Assembly (NCBI GenBank): GCA_010015805.1
Contig: ML978123.1
Span: forward strand, 1,798,001 to 1,862,000
DNA from: Rhizodiscina lignyota
Lineage: Eukaryota; Ascomycota; Dothideomycetes; Aulographales; Rhizodiscinaceae
DNA length: 64,000 bases
Direction: 5' to 3'
The translations under genes and the position numbers were made by a program. A model generated the notes under the pieces. It was given only the letters and a program-made list of their open reading frames with translations, made no database searches and was not told the origin of the DNA. Of the stretch, positions 12,054 through 23,900 are shown in pieces; the stretch's first letter is position 1, and each line of letters begins with the position of its first letter.

Positions 12054-13706
12054 ATGAATTGGAAGAAGCTAACCGTCAGAGCCGCCAGCATTGCCTATGG
12101 CATGCTCAATCTCGGCATCTTCGTGTTGCTAGCTACGCTAGATGGCTCAACTTTCCGCAAACCGAGTGACAAGGCCAAAAAGGAGCTTGCTGCCGGTACA
12201 CAAGCAGTCCGACCGCCATATCCTACCTTCTGCTAACAAACTGGCTTGTAGCTACGCATAGGCTTTGGGGCCTCACAGCCCAACCGAATGGCATCAAACA
12301 TCACTTCCACACCCTCAGCGATGGCACGAAGCTTCACTACGTGACTGCTGAGCCAGCCAAGACCGCACGTAACCTCATCATCTTCCTCCATGGCTTCCCC
12401 GACAGCTGGGCCATGTGGAAGTATCATCTTTCTTCCACGAAGTTATCTTCCGACTCAACTCTCGTAGCGTTAGATCTTCCGGGATATGGAGGTAGTGACG
12501 ACTTGCCGGAATATGACGCAACAAACATGCTCGAGGCTGTGACACAATTCATCCTGGACATGAAGGCGACATACATTCACGCTAAGGCTGACAGTCCGAT
12601 GGAGAAGGGTCGAGTGATACTAGTCTGTCATGACTGGGGCGCAGTGATTGGCTTCAGATTGGCGAGCGAAGCTCCCCAGGTGGCAGATAGGTTCATCCTT
12701 GCCAGTGCTGTTCACGTTAGTCTCCTTGGTTTTTGAGCGTTGTCGAGAACGACTCACTAATGTTCACATAGCCAGCGCTAGCTATCGCGAACATCAAGAC
12801 TCGTTGGACCACGGTGGTCCAAATGCTTCGCACGTGGAAGCATCGACCTCGATCCGTCAAGCTGCTAAAGAAGGCCGCCGCAAGCCTTTCACCTCTTTTG
12901 AGGCAGCTGAAGAAGTCCGGATATATCTTCGTCTTCAATCTTCCAGCGCCTATTGCCAACGCTTTCGGGCCTCTCGGCAACTATTGGTTCATGCGTCTGA
13001 CGCACGAGTTGGCCGCCGAAGGCAAGAAGTACCTGCTTGAGAGCAGAGAGGCCGCGGAAATGATGGCAGGCTCGCTTGGCCCAAGTATTGAGGAGTGCTC
13101 ATCACCAATGACAAAGGTTCGTGATCATATATGCGTTGCTGTAGATACCATGGCACTTACCAAACTTAGGACGATATCAATATGGAGAAAGTAAACGGCG
13201 AGGGCGCGGTTGAGGACGAAGAGGTCATGGCTTATCCTCCGGCTGTCAAACAACGCGCTCCTACTGGCGGCTGGTCTTCCAAAATCAGAATCTACCGGGA
13301 CGGTCTTCTCACGAAGAGTTGGACGAAATCCATGGATACTCTGTGGTCTCTGACACAAGAGGAACAGTCGGAATCCCTTGCCAAGCGCAGGCGATCAAGT
13401 GCTGGCGCCGCGCTTTTCGATAGTGGTCCTGAAGGATCATTGAAGGCCAAGGTGACGGTGCTGTGGGGCAGTAAGGATCCAGCCGGCGAAGCGAGAGTCG
13501 CTCTCGAAGGGATTGAAGACTACATGTCTCGAGACAGCCAAGTGCTTGTACTTGATGGCACTGGCCATTGGATGCCTGTTGAAAAGAATGGCAAGTTGGT
13601 CATCGAAGAGATTGTGAAATGGGCAGCGGACGGAGAGAGGACAAAGTTGAGGGAGCTAATTAAGCAAGAAGATATGCAAAGTGTGAAGCTTATGGCTGAG
13701 CGATAG
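12054..13706 (+). CDS. alpha/beta hydrolase, epoxide-hydrolase-like
   Basis: Four exons are inferred: 12054-12195, 12252-12715, 12772-13116 and 13170-13706, giving 495 residues. Introns are 53-56 nt. The N-terminus has a hydrophobic segment (about residues 11-27), probably a membrane anchor. The fold motifs are HGFPDSW at 94-100, a nucleophile elbow CHDWG with Asp175, an acid in WGSKD (Asp420) and the catalytic His450 in TGHWMP. Asp as nucleophile and the HGFP oxyanion motif fit soluble-type epoxide hydrolases, which open epoxides to diols. The cap region (about 205-345) is longer than usual and includes an acidic insert (GEGAVEDEEVM). The substrate is unknown. Confidence 0.82.
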
Positions 13707-14803
13707 GACAGACAAAGAGCAGGTGTCGCCCCTATGCAAAAGTCAGGAGGCTTTGCGGAGCGTTTGTCCACGGTGACGCTCAAGCGCGAGTGGTGCTAGC
13801 GGAAGGATGGAAGGTTACACGGGTTCTGGATTGTATTATAGTTGGGTTTCGACTGCTACAAACTTGCAGATAACGAATAACGAATCTATGACACCGCAAG
13901 CCCTTACGTGCAGAAGGATTAGGCGATTATTGGATGGCACGACGGAGACGATTCCGGGTTATGTCCCATTCGCCCTCCGATGAGTCCCATCGCCATAAAT
14001 AGAGCCCGTTGCAATTCCACACACTTGCCTCGTACTTAGCGAAAGATATGGTACAATTCAGCTCCTCTGTAACCATCGATTAGTTGTTTCACCATGCTAT
14101 AATTACAATGCCATTCTCGTAGCTTCCCACGCCTCGCTAGACATCTCCAGCTTACGCCCGTCCATGTGCAAGGCGCCGCAGGGACCATGCGCTGCTGGGA
14201 TCAGCTTTCGAGCGTGAACTTGGCAGCCGGAGCGGCTTTTGACGGGTCGGTTTGCTTCTCGATCTTCGTCGCCTCCTCCGTCTGCGTAGCATGATCAACA
14301 GAGGGGCTGTCATGAGACGATTGCTCATCTGATATCGCGGGGCAAACAGTCGTCATATATCGACCATTGTAGAGATGCACGGGAGCAGCAGCAGCAGAGT
14401 ACGGGATGATGTCAAAAGCACCCACGCACGTTGACTATTACTAGCGGCTAAGGAGATTGCACGCCCGCAAAGCAACGACTCGCCGCTCGGACGTTCGTTG
14501 CTCAACAACAACATTTTGGCCGCTTCTTCGCGCCATCTGAAGCTGTATCGGTGTCTGACACCATCAATTGACCTTCCCGTGCGCCCTGAAGACACTGTGT
14601 TCAGCGTCAAGCGCGCTCGAATCCATTTCTCCATGGATGCATGAGCTTCGGCTCCATCATCGTGCAGCAACGGCGACGGCGAGGCGGGGTGAGCTTGGGA
14701 CAGCTTCAATCACACCAGCTTCTCCCTCAACCACTCGTCGAAAGACCTTTCCTTCATAGTCGCTCTTTTGCGAAAAAGCCGTGTGCGAATTCAAAATTCC
14801 ACA
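13707..14803. other. intergenic, upstream region of glycogenin
   Basis: About 1.1 kb. Minus-strand reading frames between 14201 and 14709 do not join into a convincing gene. There is a short GCAGCA run near 14390. No other feature is supported. Confidence 0.45.
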
Positions 14804-17721
14804 ATGGCCAGCCTTGGTGGTGAAGACGTTTACTGCACGGTATGCAAAGAAATGGAATCCGAAGTCCGAGTCCTTGCAGCATAGAAACTGACTAGCTTCT
14901 AGCTCCTCATGAGCGATTCTTATCTGCCAGGTAACGTCGTACCGCACCTAATTCATCATCCATGTACTTACGGACTACTACAGGAGCTGTAGTACTAGCA
15001 CATTCGTTACGAGATGCAGGAACGAAGAAGAAACTGGCTTGTTTAATTACGCTCGACACCCTCTCCGCAGACACAATCACCGAGCTCAGAGTGAGTTTGC
15101 AATCCCCTATTTTATCTCGATACAAGCCTAATGGTTGTTTGACAGGAGCTGTATGACTACCTAATACCTGTCGAGCGTATTGCCAATCCACAACCTGCCA
15201 ACCTCTACTCTATGCAGAGACCCGATCTACTCTTTGCATTTACGAAAATTGCCCTCTGGAGACAAACGCAGTTTCGGAAGATAGTCTACATTGATGCCGA
15301 TGTTGTTGCACTACGCGCTCCCGACGAGCTGTTCAACATTGAAGCCCCCTTCGCCGCAGCACCCGATATTGGCTGGCCGGATGCTTTCAACAGCGGTGTC
15401 ATGGTCATTACACCAAATATGGGGGATTACTGGGCACTTCAGACATTGGCAGCCAGCGGAGACAGCTTCGACGGAGCAGACCAGGGGCTGCTAAACCAAT
15501 ACTACGAACATCGAGGGTGGGAGAGGATAAGCTTCACATACAACTGCACACCAAACGCCCAGTATCAGTGGGAGCCGGCGTACAAGTACTACAAGAGCAG
15601 AATAGCAATGGTACACTTCATAGGCACAGACAAGCCGTGGGTAAAAGGGCGGCATGTGAGAGGCCCAGGTACCTACAATGATTTGCTGAGCCGGTGGTGG
15701 GCGGTTCACGATCGACATCTGAAGCCGGTAAGTACGTAAATGGAGACGTCTTTTGCAATGGCTGAGTTACTACCAAGGTCTTCACTCCCGAGGCTCCGCT
15801 GCCAGCACCAAGCGTTGTTGAGAGGTATGTTGAAGGCGAAAATATTGGCCAACAGGTTGCACAATCCGAGCCTCCACCCCCACCAGAGGCACCTCCCCTA
15901 TCGACGGAAGAGCCCTTCTCAGAGCCTGGAGAAAGGGTGGAAAACATAGAACAAGGCAGAGAACAACCAGTCCCAACTGTCGAGCAGCGAAGATTCTCCG
16001 CTCCAAAGATACAGTGGGATGCCACACGGTACATCTTTCCCCCCCTTATTATTAATCAACCATTACGATGCTTTGATGAAGATGCTCATTGCATTGGAAC
16101 TTTGAACTGACCGACGAGCAGTTCCGAGCCTCCGAGGGAATCTATCCCAGAGGCTGCGAACTTCCCAAGTCAGACATATGACTTTTCGGCCTCGAGACAA
16201 CTTTTCCAGGCACCAGCGGCGTATCCAGAACCGCCGAAGGACATGTGGTACGATTTACCAGCCACAAAACCGACTCCGCAAGTTGTGCCAAAGCCAATCT
16301 TCCCGTGGGAACGAGAGCGTGGCCCTCAGAAGCCAACCAGGATATTTGCCGAGGACCTTCAAGCACCAGAGTCACCAAAGGTCAGCACACCCACACTAAT
16401 CTTGACCCCTACGCGAGAAGAGGGCGACAGCAGGAGTACGACACCTACGCCGCAAGAGATTGTCCCAGAAGACCCAATTTCCCCGCAACCGTTCGCGCCT
16501 ACAGATAATGCATGGGACCATGTCGCTGGCATTGAACGCTATGTACGAGCGGTTCTCGGCGCGCAGAATAAGGCCAAGCCAACGGCCCCAACGATTCCGG
16601 CTGGACTCGCAGGAATGGGCATCTTATCCCCTTCATCACCATCACCGGGGCGGCCATCCGCCGGAGGTGCATCTGGAGATCGACAAAGACGGAAAGAGAG
16701 TTTAATACTAACAGATTTCCCCTCCGCGGTGGAGCGACCGAGTCTTCCAGTAACGCCAGCGCCGATACGAAGGCCAACATTCTGGGGCGAGGAAAGGGAT
16801 GATAGAGGTAATCTGCCAGCTGCAGAAGGTGTTCCGGATCAAGTTGATTGGGTATGTCCGTCTTGTGGATTTGTTGCAGACAGTCCTATTGCATTTGCGA
16901 GACCTAGGCGTGAGCACGTTCATAAAGAGGAGCTGGACTTGGAGCCTTTGCCAGATGCGGAACCGGATCTTGCCGAGGAGGTAGAGTACTACCCGGACGA
17001 GCCAGAGACCATCGTTCAGCTGGGAGAAACACAACCTGAGGATGAGTCTGAGCCGCAAGCTGGAATTGCACAATCTTTGAGAGACGCCTTGGTTGAATCC
17101 AAACCCGAAGCGAAACCAGTACCCCAACAGGAATCAGAGCAAGCTACTGAGATACCAACGACGGCGGCCACCGAGATGGATATAACTGAAGCAGTACTTC
17201 CGGTGATAATGGACGCGAAGCACGAACGACACAGTAGCTCGGCTGACTCCGGATTCTCAGTCGCAAGCACCATGGTAGAACCCAGTATTCCGGCCGTCGC
17301 AGAAGCGCCTTCTGTTCCTCCACGGCCTCGACCTCAGAATACGGGTCCCTTCTGGATGCCGTCCTACGCTCCTCTTCGTACCGAGCCGAAAGACACAATG
17401 TCCTATGGAACCATAATCAACATCCCCGAGCAGGCCGTCGTATCAACTCCACCAGCAGAGGTTCGCTCAGAACCGCAGACCGAAGTTTATCCAGATCCGC
17501 CGCTCAAAGTCCCTTCAGATCTTCCTGCCGATCCTTCAGATCCACCAGTCGAAGTTCCCTCAGACCCGCCCGTCAAAGCTCCCTCAGATCCGCCAATCGA
17601 AGTTCCCTCAGACCTGTCAATGAAGGCTCCCTCAGATCCACCAGTTGAAGTTCCCTCAGATCCCTCAGATCCTGATCTCCAAGAAGGCCCCGGCCCAGCT
17701 CCTCAAACCTCTGCTCCATAG
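14804..17721 (+). CDS. glycogenin, GT8 glycosyltransferase priming glycogen synthesis
   Basis: Self-glucosylating starter protein of glycogen, using UDP-glucose in the cytosol. Six exons are inferred: 14804-14839, 14903-14930, 14984-15090, 15146-15727, 15778-16028 and 16122-17721, giving 867 residues. The GT8 domain occupies about the first 250. The metal/UDP motif DAD is at 107-109 (VYIDADVVAL). Tyr197 (AQYQWEPAYKYY) aligns with the self-glucosylated Tyr195 of rabbit glycogenin, and HFIGTDKPW is a family signature. A Pro/Glu-rich, probably disordered tail follows, ending in 24-bp tandem repeats. The frame stops at TAG 17719-17721, but a block with the look of the C-terminal region lies downstream (17804-18337), so the true end is uncertain. 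Confidence 0.88.
17488..17670 (+). repeat. 24-bp tandem repeats in the glycogenin tail (PSDPPVEV-type)
   Basis: About six degenerate copies encode an 8-residue unit, PSDPPVE/K plus V/A. The charged residue alternates Glu and Lys from copy to copy, suggesting a 48-bp higher-order unit. The frame is kept throughout. Confidence 0.85.
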
Positions 17722-17803
17722 CCTCGACGTTCTCGGTCTCGCTGTAAATTATCATCATATATAATCATATGTCTGCGTATTTGGTGTACTACTTATTCCT
17801 AGC

Positions 17804-18337
17804 ACACGTCCATTCTCGTACCTCTTATACAGCGCGTATATTATCATATCAGCCCTCTCGGCTTGCTTCGCTTCGCATTCGCTTCCATATACCCGTACGC
17901 TTACATCCGCTTTCCCAAAGGATCCCGCAAAACAGCTCGAGTCGCTGCGCCGCTCGTCACTCATCGAATTCGAATCGCTCAACCTCATCGACCCTAACAA
18001 GATTACGTCCCCGAAGCGCGAGCTGCCCGAGCACAGCGTCCCAACGCCTCCACCGAAAAAGGGCCTAGCGGCACAAGAGGTCACGACCAGCCCGCCTGTT
18101 GAGGAAGAAGAGATAGAAATCAAGGCGCCAGTGGCGCAGAGAGATTTTGGATACCCACCAGCAGTTGCGTCGGCAGTTGAGGAAGAGCCGCCAAGTGAGG
18201 GGAAATTGACGTTCAGGGAGCCGAATTTTGGGAAGGGAGAAGAGGAGGATGTTGGGACAGAGCAGATCGAGAGCATGGCATCGGAGCTAGAGGTTGAGGC
18301 GGATGATGGATACTTCAAGAGTCCGACTGAAGCTTGA
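17804..18337 (+). CDS. possible last exon of glycogenin, junction unresolved
   Basis: An open frame ends at TGA/AAG just after 18335, with text such as SAFPKDPAKQLESLRRSS, PKRELPEHSVPTPPPKKG and FREPNFGKGEEED. It is acidic and Pro-rich like the glycogenin tail, and the DPAKQLE-type segment is what I recall from fungal glycogenin C-termini, where glycogen synthase would bind. It has no good start codon. Acceptors are present at 17802 (TCCTAG) and 17852 (ATCAG), but I found no strong donor in the right phase before the stop at 17721. It may be a real terminal exon, or coding sequence cut off by a new stop. Confidence 0.45.
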   Translation, partial: TRPFSYLLYSAYIIISALSACFASHSLPYTRTLTSAFPKDPAKQLESLRRSSLIEFESLNLIDPNKITSPKRELPEHSVPTPPPKKGLAAQEVTTSPPVEEEEIEIKAPVAQRDFGYPPAVASAVEEEPPSEGKLTFREPNFGKGEEEDVGTEQIESMASELEVEADDGYFKSPTEA

Positions 18338-18853
18338 AGTTGTCGTCGGAAATGGTGGTCGGTCAGGTTTCGTTGCGACAATTTCCCATTCTCTTTTCAC
18401 TGCAACGACTTTTACTCTCTTCTCGGTTTAACGATTTCAGCGTGCTGCTGCTGTACCGATATGGGCGGATACCTTGTCGCTTGGGGGTTTTCACAGGTTG
18501 CGTTTTGGCGGATGGTGAAATTGATCCCTTCTGTACATGTAGCACGATGCGATGCTTTCACGTTGGTACCAGGTACTCTCATACTTTCTACAGTACAGCA
18601 TAGCGATGCTTTTCCTTTAGTAACGAATCTAATCTATTGTACAAAGTTGAGTACTTTCGTCTCCCGCCCACCCATTAGTCTTCACCATTGACCCCTGCAG
18701 TGCACGCATGTGACTTTGCCAGGCATAATTCATGAGCACTACGGCGCAGCGATGCTGAAAGGGAGGCTCTCTGTTGCAATAATCCGCCCGCCTAATTCTT
18801 CCCGTAATTTCAAGCGGAATGGTACGAGTCCCAACTTTGAGCCATCACGCATT
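18338..18853. other. intergenic, convergent 3' regions
   Basis: Lies between the glycogenin end and the end of the polyprenol reductase gene. No gene or repeat is supported. Confidence 0.5.
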
Positions 18854-19975
18854 TTAGAAAAGCCCTAGAAGCGGGAAAACTCGTCTGTCTTTCACAGCCT
18901 CCTCTCCGAATCTTTTCGCGTACCACTCCCTAGTTTCGATGGCAGTAACACCCAGATTCACGACCACCAACACCAACGCACAGGAGAGCGTCTTGTTGGC
19001 CCAATGGCCCTCTGGCGCAGCCATAAAGGTCAAGTAGCCATAAGTGGACATCTCAACGAGATAATGAGGTGTAAACGTGGCTTTGAAGGGTCCGTAATCA
19101 GGGAGGCTATATTTGGGTTGGGCGACATTGGAGTTCGCTTGACCGCGAGGGCGTGTGCGGAGGTTGTAGAGGTACCGGTGTAACTTGTGTTGAAGCCACA
19201 TGGAGCGAATAGCCAGGACTCCTGTGCAGATGAAGGCTGCTAAGAACCAGCTACGGTGGGCGAAGCTGAGCTCAGGTCTCCGTCCCAAGAGGCAGGCTGG
19301 AAATGAAGTTAGCAACAGGTCGCAAATGCAAGAGCATCCAGAAGACACATACGGCTGCCTTCAATCCACACGCCGACGCCGACTGCGAGGTAAAACAGCA
19401 TGCCCATGATGTAATGTCCAACCCACATCCGCGAGTCCGAGTTCGTTCGAAAAGCGACACACTCATAAAGACGCCGGCAGCCTTGCAACGCCATCATCAT
19501 CTGGAGAATCACGATTTGCATTTTATCCATGCTGGGCCTGGCGGGATCAACGCTTTCGGCGAGAAGGCGGAAAGGAAGGCTGTTGGTCCAAATCACATAG
19601 AGCCAGAACAGGTTAGATGCCACGGAGGCAACATAGAAGTGAGTGAACCAGCTACGAGGAACAGTTAACGTGGAAAAGTAGTCCAGGAATGCTGAGAATC
19701 CGCCTCCGTTTCGCTCGCCTCCGTTCGACGCTGGCTTCTCGGGATCGTTCTTGGGATCTGAAGTCGCTCTGGCACCGTAGGCAAGGAAGCGGTTGCGAAA
19801 AGCTGGGACGTTGTAGACAAACAGCACCTGGTGAGAGAATAAGAGTTTAGCAACGGCATCAATTGATATGGTGAGCTACAGTGGCGGCCGAGAGAATGAA
19901 AATGGAGCGGAGAACGACAACGGCGTCGACAGCAGCCGTCATGCTGTCGAGCATTGCTATCGAGCTGTCCGGCAT
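18854..19975 (-). CDS. polyprenol reductase (SRD5A3/DFG10 family)
   Basis: An ER membrane enzyme that reduces polyprenol to dolichol for N-glycosylation. Exons are 19880-19975, 19353-19827 and 18854-19296, giving 337 residues. Introns are 52 and 56 nt with CTAAC-type branch points. The N-terminus (VLRSIFILSAATVLFVYNVPAFRNRF, split here only by the intron) begins the first membrane segment. The C-terminal steroid-5-alpha-reductase domain shows HRYLYNLR, FTPHYLVEM and RRVFPLLGLF, all family marks. Several hydrophobic spans are visible. The start was chosen as the ATG that gives a short N-terminus before the first span. Divergent from the Hos4-like gene. Confidence 0.87.
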
Positions 19976-20950
19976 TTCACAAGATGTGTTATCGCTCTCT
20001 ACGATCGGAAAAGCCTCTGAACGAGAGTCCTCGCACGAGGATGCAGCCTGGCTGAGGTCGGGTGCTGATTAAGTCCCATTCGACAGGACGGCGCACTCGT
20101 GACAACGGGCTGAACGTCGTGCTGATGGGAGTATGGAGCGCTGTGAGCGTGTTATTTCCGCGGTCGATCAGCTGGTCAGATGGGTAAAAGTGGTTGTCGA
20201 TGTCAAGAGCGCCCGAGGAAGGAGAATTGAAAAGAGGAGGCGAGCGCCGCTTTCAGCAACAGATCGGCAGCCAGCATGACGAGCACTGACAATGTTATCG
20301 AGCCAATTGCCGTGCGGGCTAACGGCTAGTTCTGGCGGGACTTCATGCGGTGACTGCGGGTGAGCACGAATCACAGCTGCCCGTCTGGTTACCCGTAATT
20401 TTTCGCCATTTGCCCCTGCTGTTACTCATTTGCGCCAGCCTCGCTGCCACCGCTGAATGCCATCCATCCTGAGCCTTCACCGGTACACAATTTCCCCATC
20501 ATAAGGCGGGCCGATGGGGCAGACGGGCGTCAACGCAGCCCGCATGGCGAGGCGTTTGTCTGGTACAGCCCTTTTAGCTCCCTCGTATGCACTGAGCCTT
20601 GAGATTCCGGGACGACATGGGGCCAAGTCCAAGGCGACGAAAGCAGGGTAGTCCTTACTTAAGCAACTCACACGGTTAGACTGGCAGCCTTTCAACTCTT
20701 CGCTGTTGTCTCGGTCGCAATCTGCGTCCTTCCTTCTTACACTCACCACCTACACCTCTCCTACGCCTTTTCCCTACCCAAACCGACCGAAAATCACCCT
20801 CGAAACTGTCCCAGACCAGGCGCGACGCATGCCACTCCCTCTCTTGACTCCATTCCCACGACATAGGCAGTCGTAAAGCTGGCTCTTGTCTCGTTGCTGC
20901 CCAGGCCCGGCCATGATGCAGAAAAATTCGACCTCTTCAGCCTTCCCGTG
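19976..20950. other. divergent promoter region and 5' leader of the Hos4-like gene
   Basis: About 1 kb between divergent starts. A pyrimidine-rich stretch lies at about 20740-20790. A short upstream ORF at 20913-20951 is listed separately. No gene is supported. Confidence 0.5.
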
Positions 20951-20951
20951 A
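20913..20951 (+). promoter_or_regulatory. upstream ORF overlapping the main start (TGATG)
   Basis: ATGATG at 20913 opens a 12-codon frame (MMQKNSTSSAFP) that ends at TGA 20949-20951. The last A of the stop is the A of the main ATG at 20951. No in-frame ATG lies upstream of that start. The arrangement would favour termination-reinitiation. Confidence 0.6.
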
Positions 20952-23900
20952 TGACCAGTGGTATTCTCGCTGGTTCTAACGCTTCACCACACAAGACAGT
21001 GGCTCCTGCGGAGAAGAGTGCCGAAAACCTGCCCGTTCGCAGCCTTTCGCCTCTGAAGAATACATCTGCCTCGCCTCGTCCACCCTCTCCCGTCTCGGCG
21101 AGCGACAAAATAAATTCTGCTACTCATACGGCCAATGACAATGAAGTCGCTAACGGCGTCAATGGCCATAATGAGTCGGAAGCCGAGACGGAGATCCTGT
21201 CGGGCGCTGAGCAGGACAAGACGAAAGGCAAGAGGAAGGTAGTCAAGGCTGAAGAGTGTGGAGATGGTACTCAAACGCGGCCCCTGACTTCTCCGCGTCA
21301 GTCAAGAAGGCAGAGCGACGTCACTGAGCGGGCCAACGGCTCGTCTGAACGCAAGAACGCGGATAGAAACGGGCACAAACGGATTTCGAACGGCGAGCGC
21401 CATGAGAAAGCAGGCCATTCGAAGTCAGCATCGCCCAGCAACCGGTCGCATTCGAAAGCTGCGACAGATTCAACCGATACTGGGCGACAATCTCCGTCCG
21501 TCGATACCGCTCCCTCCCCAACTGTCGCGTCGTCGGACCGGGGTAGGGCCACGTCGATTAGCGGCACGCGCAAACGCAAAATTCGTGAAGAACACCATCT
21601 ACGCAATCTCGAGCCGCCCCGGCAACGCATCAAAAGTGATCTGTCAACAAAGAGCCCCGCGACACACAACCTACGCGGTCAGCCAGCTTCTCCATCTCAA
21701 ACCTCACCTGGCCTCCGATCGCACAAACGCTCACAATCAACGCAATCTATCATCACGAGTGCGCACAACCGCAAGCGGAGAGAATTATCTTCAAATCGAG
21801 AACAAAAGCGGTGGAGATCTGACACCTCATCTGATGCGTCGTCTTCACCTCAGCCAAATACGCCAGCAGCCGCGTTCCAACACCCCAGTACTCGTAAGAA
21901 AAGATCATCACACCGTTCCATGACTTCTCCTACGCGTGCTACTTCTCACCTGGGCCATCCCAAGAAAAATGTAGACAAATTCGGTGCGACGCGTCTCGCT
22001 CGCGAGTGCGAGAAAGGCAACATCGAGGCTGTTCGCGCAGCCTTTGACGCAGCGCCTGAAGAACTCAACCAAGAAGACTTTGCAGGCTTCGCGCCCATTC
22101 AAAAGGCGGCGCTGAACGGCCATGCTGATGTCGTTCAATTCCTCATCTCGAAAGGCTGCCGCACTGATTGCCACTCAAAAGAACACGACACTCCTCTCAT
22201 AGACTCAGTTGAAAACGGTCACCTCGAAGTTGTCAAACTTCTGCTTGACGCGGGTGTTAACCCACACCATCAAAACAAGAAAGGTGAACGCGCCCTCGAC
22301 GTTCTCAACAACGACGAAGACAATGTGGAAGAGATTGAACAAGCTCTACTCAAGGCAATGCGGGAGCATTCAAGCGACGATGACGCTGCCACTGAACCTG
22401 CAGTACCTTCTCGCGATGTCGGGGAGAAATCAGAGCGTAACGACCTCTTGTATCTCGAATCGACGCTCGGTAACCTTCGCAAGTACGCTGCAAAGGGCGA
22501 TGCCGTAGCTGTGGACCACTTCCTCAACAGTGTGGTACCTGATAACGCGTGTGCTATCGCAGCTGCTCGTGGAGGCCACGAGATTGTTCTCAATCTACTC
22601 CTCGCTAGCGCGTCTCCACGGTTGGAACAGGACATGGACCCTTCCAAGCACGACGAAACCCCTCTTACCGTTGCCATTGGCCGCGGTCATCTCGGAGTGC
22701 TCAGAATGCTACTTGACCAGGACAACTTCAACCCAACTCGACGGAACAAAGAGGGAAAGACTTACTTCGAGCTTGCGCAAGAGCGACGAGGACCGAAATG
22801 GCAGCAAGAAGTTGAACTCCTACAAGAGCGCTACGACGAGTTCAAGACAAAGAGACAGGCTGCCAAGAAGAGAGTTATGGGTCCTCATTCTGCCGAAAAG
22901 GCGGCCAAGGTCGCGAAGCTTCGCTCGCCGAAGAGTCCTGAAGCAAGGAAGACTGCTAGAGCACTGTCACCTGCACCTTCCGTTGAAGCAAAGGCGTCCT
23001 CTACGTCTGTCAAAGCAAAGGTGAAGCGGGAGAAGAGTGGCGACGGCATCAGCGCACTGAGAAGAACGTCGGATGACTTGGAACCCAAGCGCAGTAGAGT
23101 CGCCATTGCCAAAGAATTCGGTTCCGCGCGCGACGCAAAAGCAAGGAGAAGACGAGTTGTCGATGACGATGATTCTGACAGCGATCGTGTGGAGGAAGTC
23201 GTCCCAAAGAGAGTTGGACGCCCACCTGGGCGGCCAAGGAAGTCATCTGAGGTGTCGACCAAGAACCCCAAGGCACCTTCCTCTCCTACTGCTCGCAGAG
23301 AGAAGCTGAAGGACAAGGAGAAGCGACATTCCAGTATGTCGAAAGCGAAAGATACGGATAAGGAAAATGAAAAGGAGGACGAGGAAATGGCTGATGCACC
23401 ACTCCCACCCGAACCGATCGTAGTGAAGGAAGTGGTCAAGCAACACACTCCTGAACCTGTCCGTCTCCGTCGCATTGCAGAACAGGAGAAAGAGGCGGCG
23501 CGTCAACGATTGGCGTCCGAGCGCGCACGTTTGGTAGAAGAGCAACGTATTGCAGAGATCAAGCACAAGGAGTGGTTGGCCCGAATTGCGAAGCTGCCGA
23601 ACGCACTGCGAGGTGCATGCGAGAAGGGTCGGAACCGGCCACTGCACTTCAGTGGAGAGGAAATGGGCGTCTCCATGAACTTCCTCCCCATCCACACTGT
23701 TCCTCTCTCACACCTCGATCCTGATTGCAGTGTAGAGAAAAGAGGCGAGGAGTGGATGCTGAGCTTTCAAGCTGTCGGTGTGCTCGGACTGCGTGAGATT
23801 GATGTCACCTCTCAAGAAGCTACGCGCAAGTGGCAGACTCGACCAGTCACGGACGACCAGAAGAAGCGCTTCTTTAAGCATTACGACATCTCTCAGCTAG

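Noticed and set aside
14201-14709. Minus-strand reading frames as a possible gene before glycogenin
   Set aside because: Two overlapping frames of low-complexity Ala/Leu/Ser-rich sequence; no ATG and splice combination gives a convincing protein, and no motif is recognised.
17755-18381. 208-codon minus-strand frame
   Set aside because: Ser/Gly-rich sequence antisense to the acidic glycogenin-like block; typical shadow of a Glu/Pro-rich coding strand.
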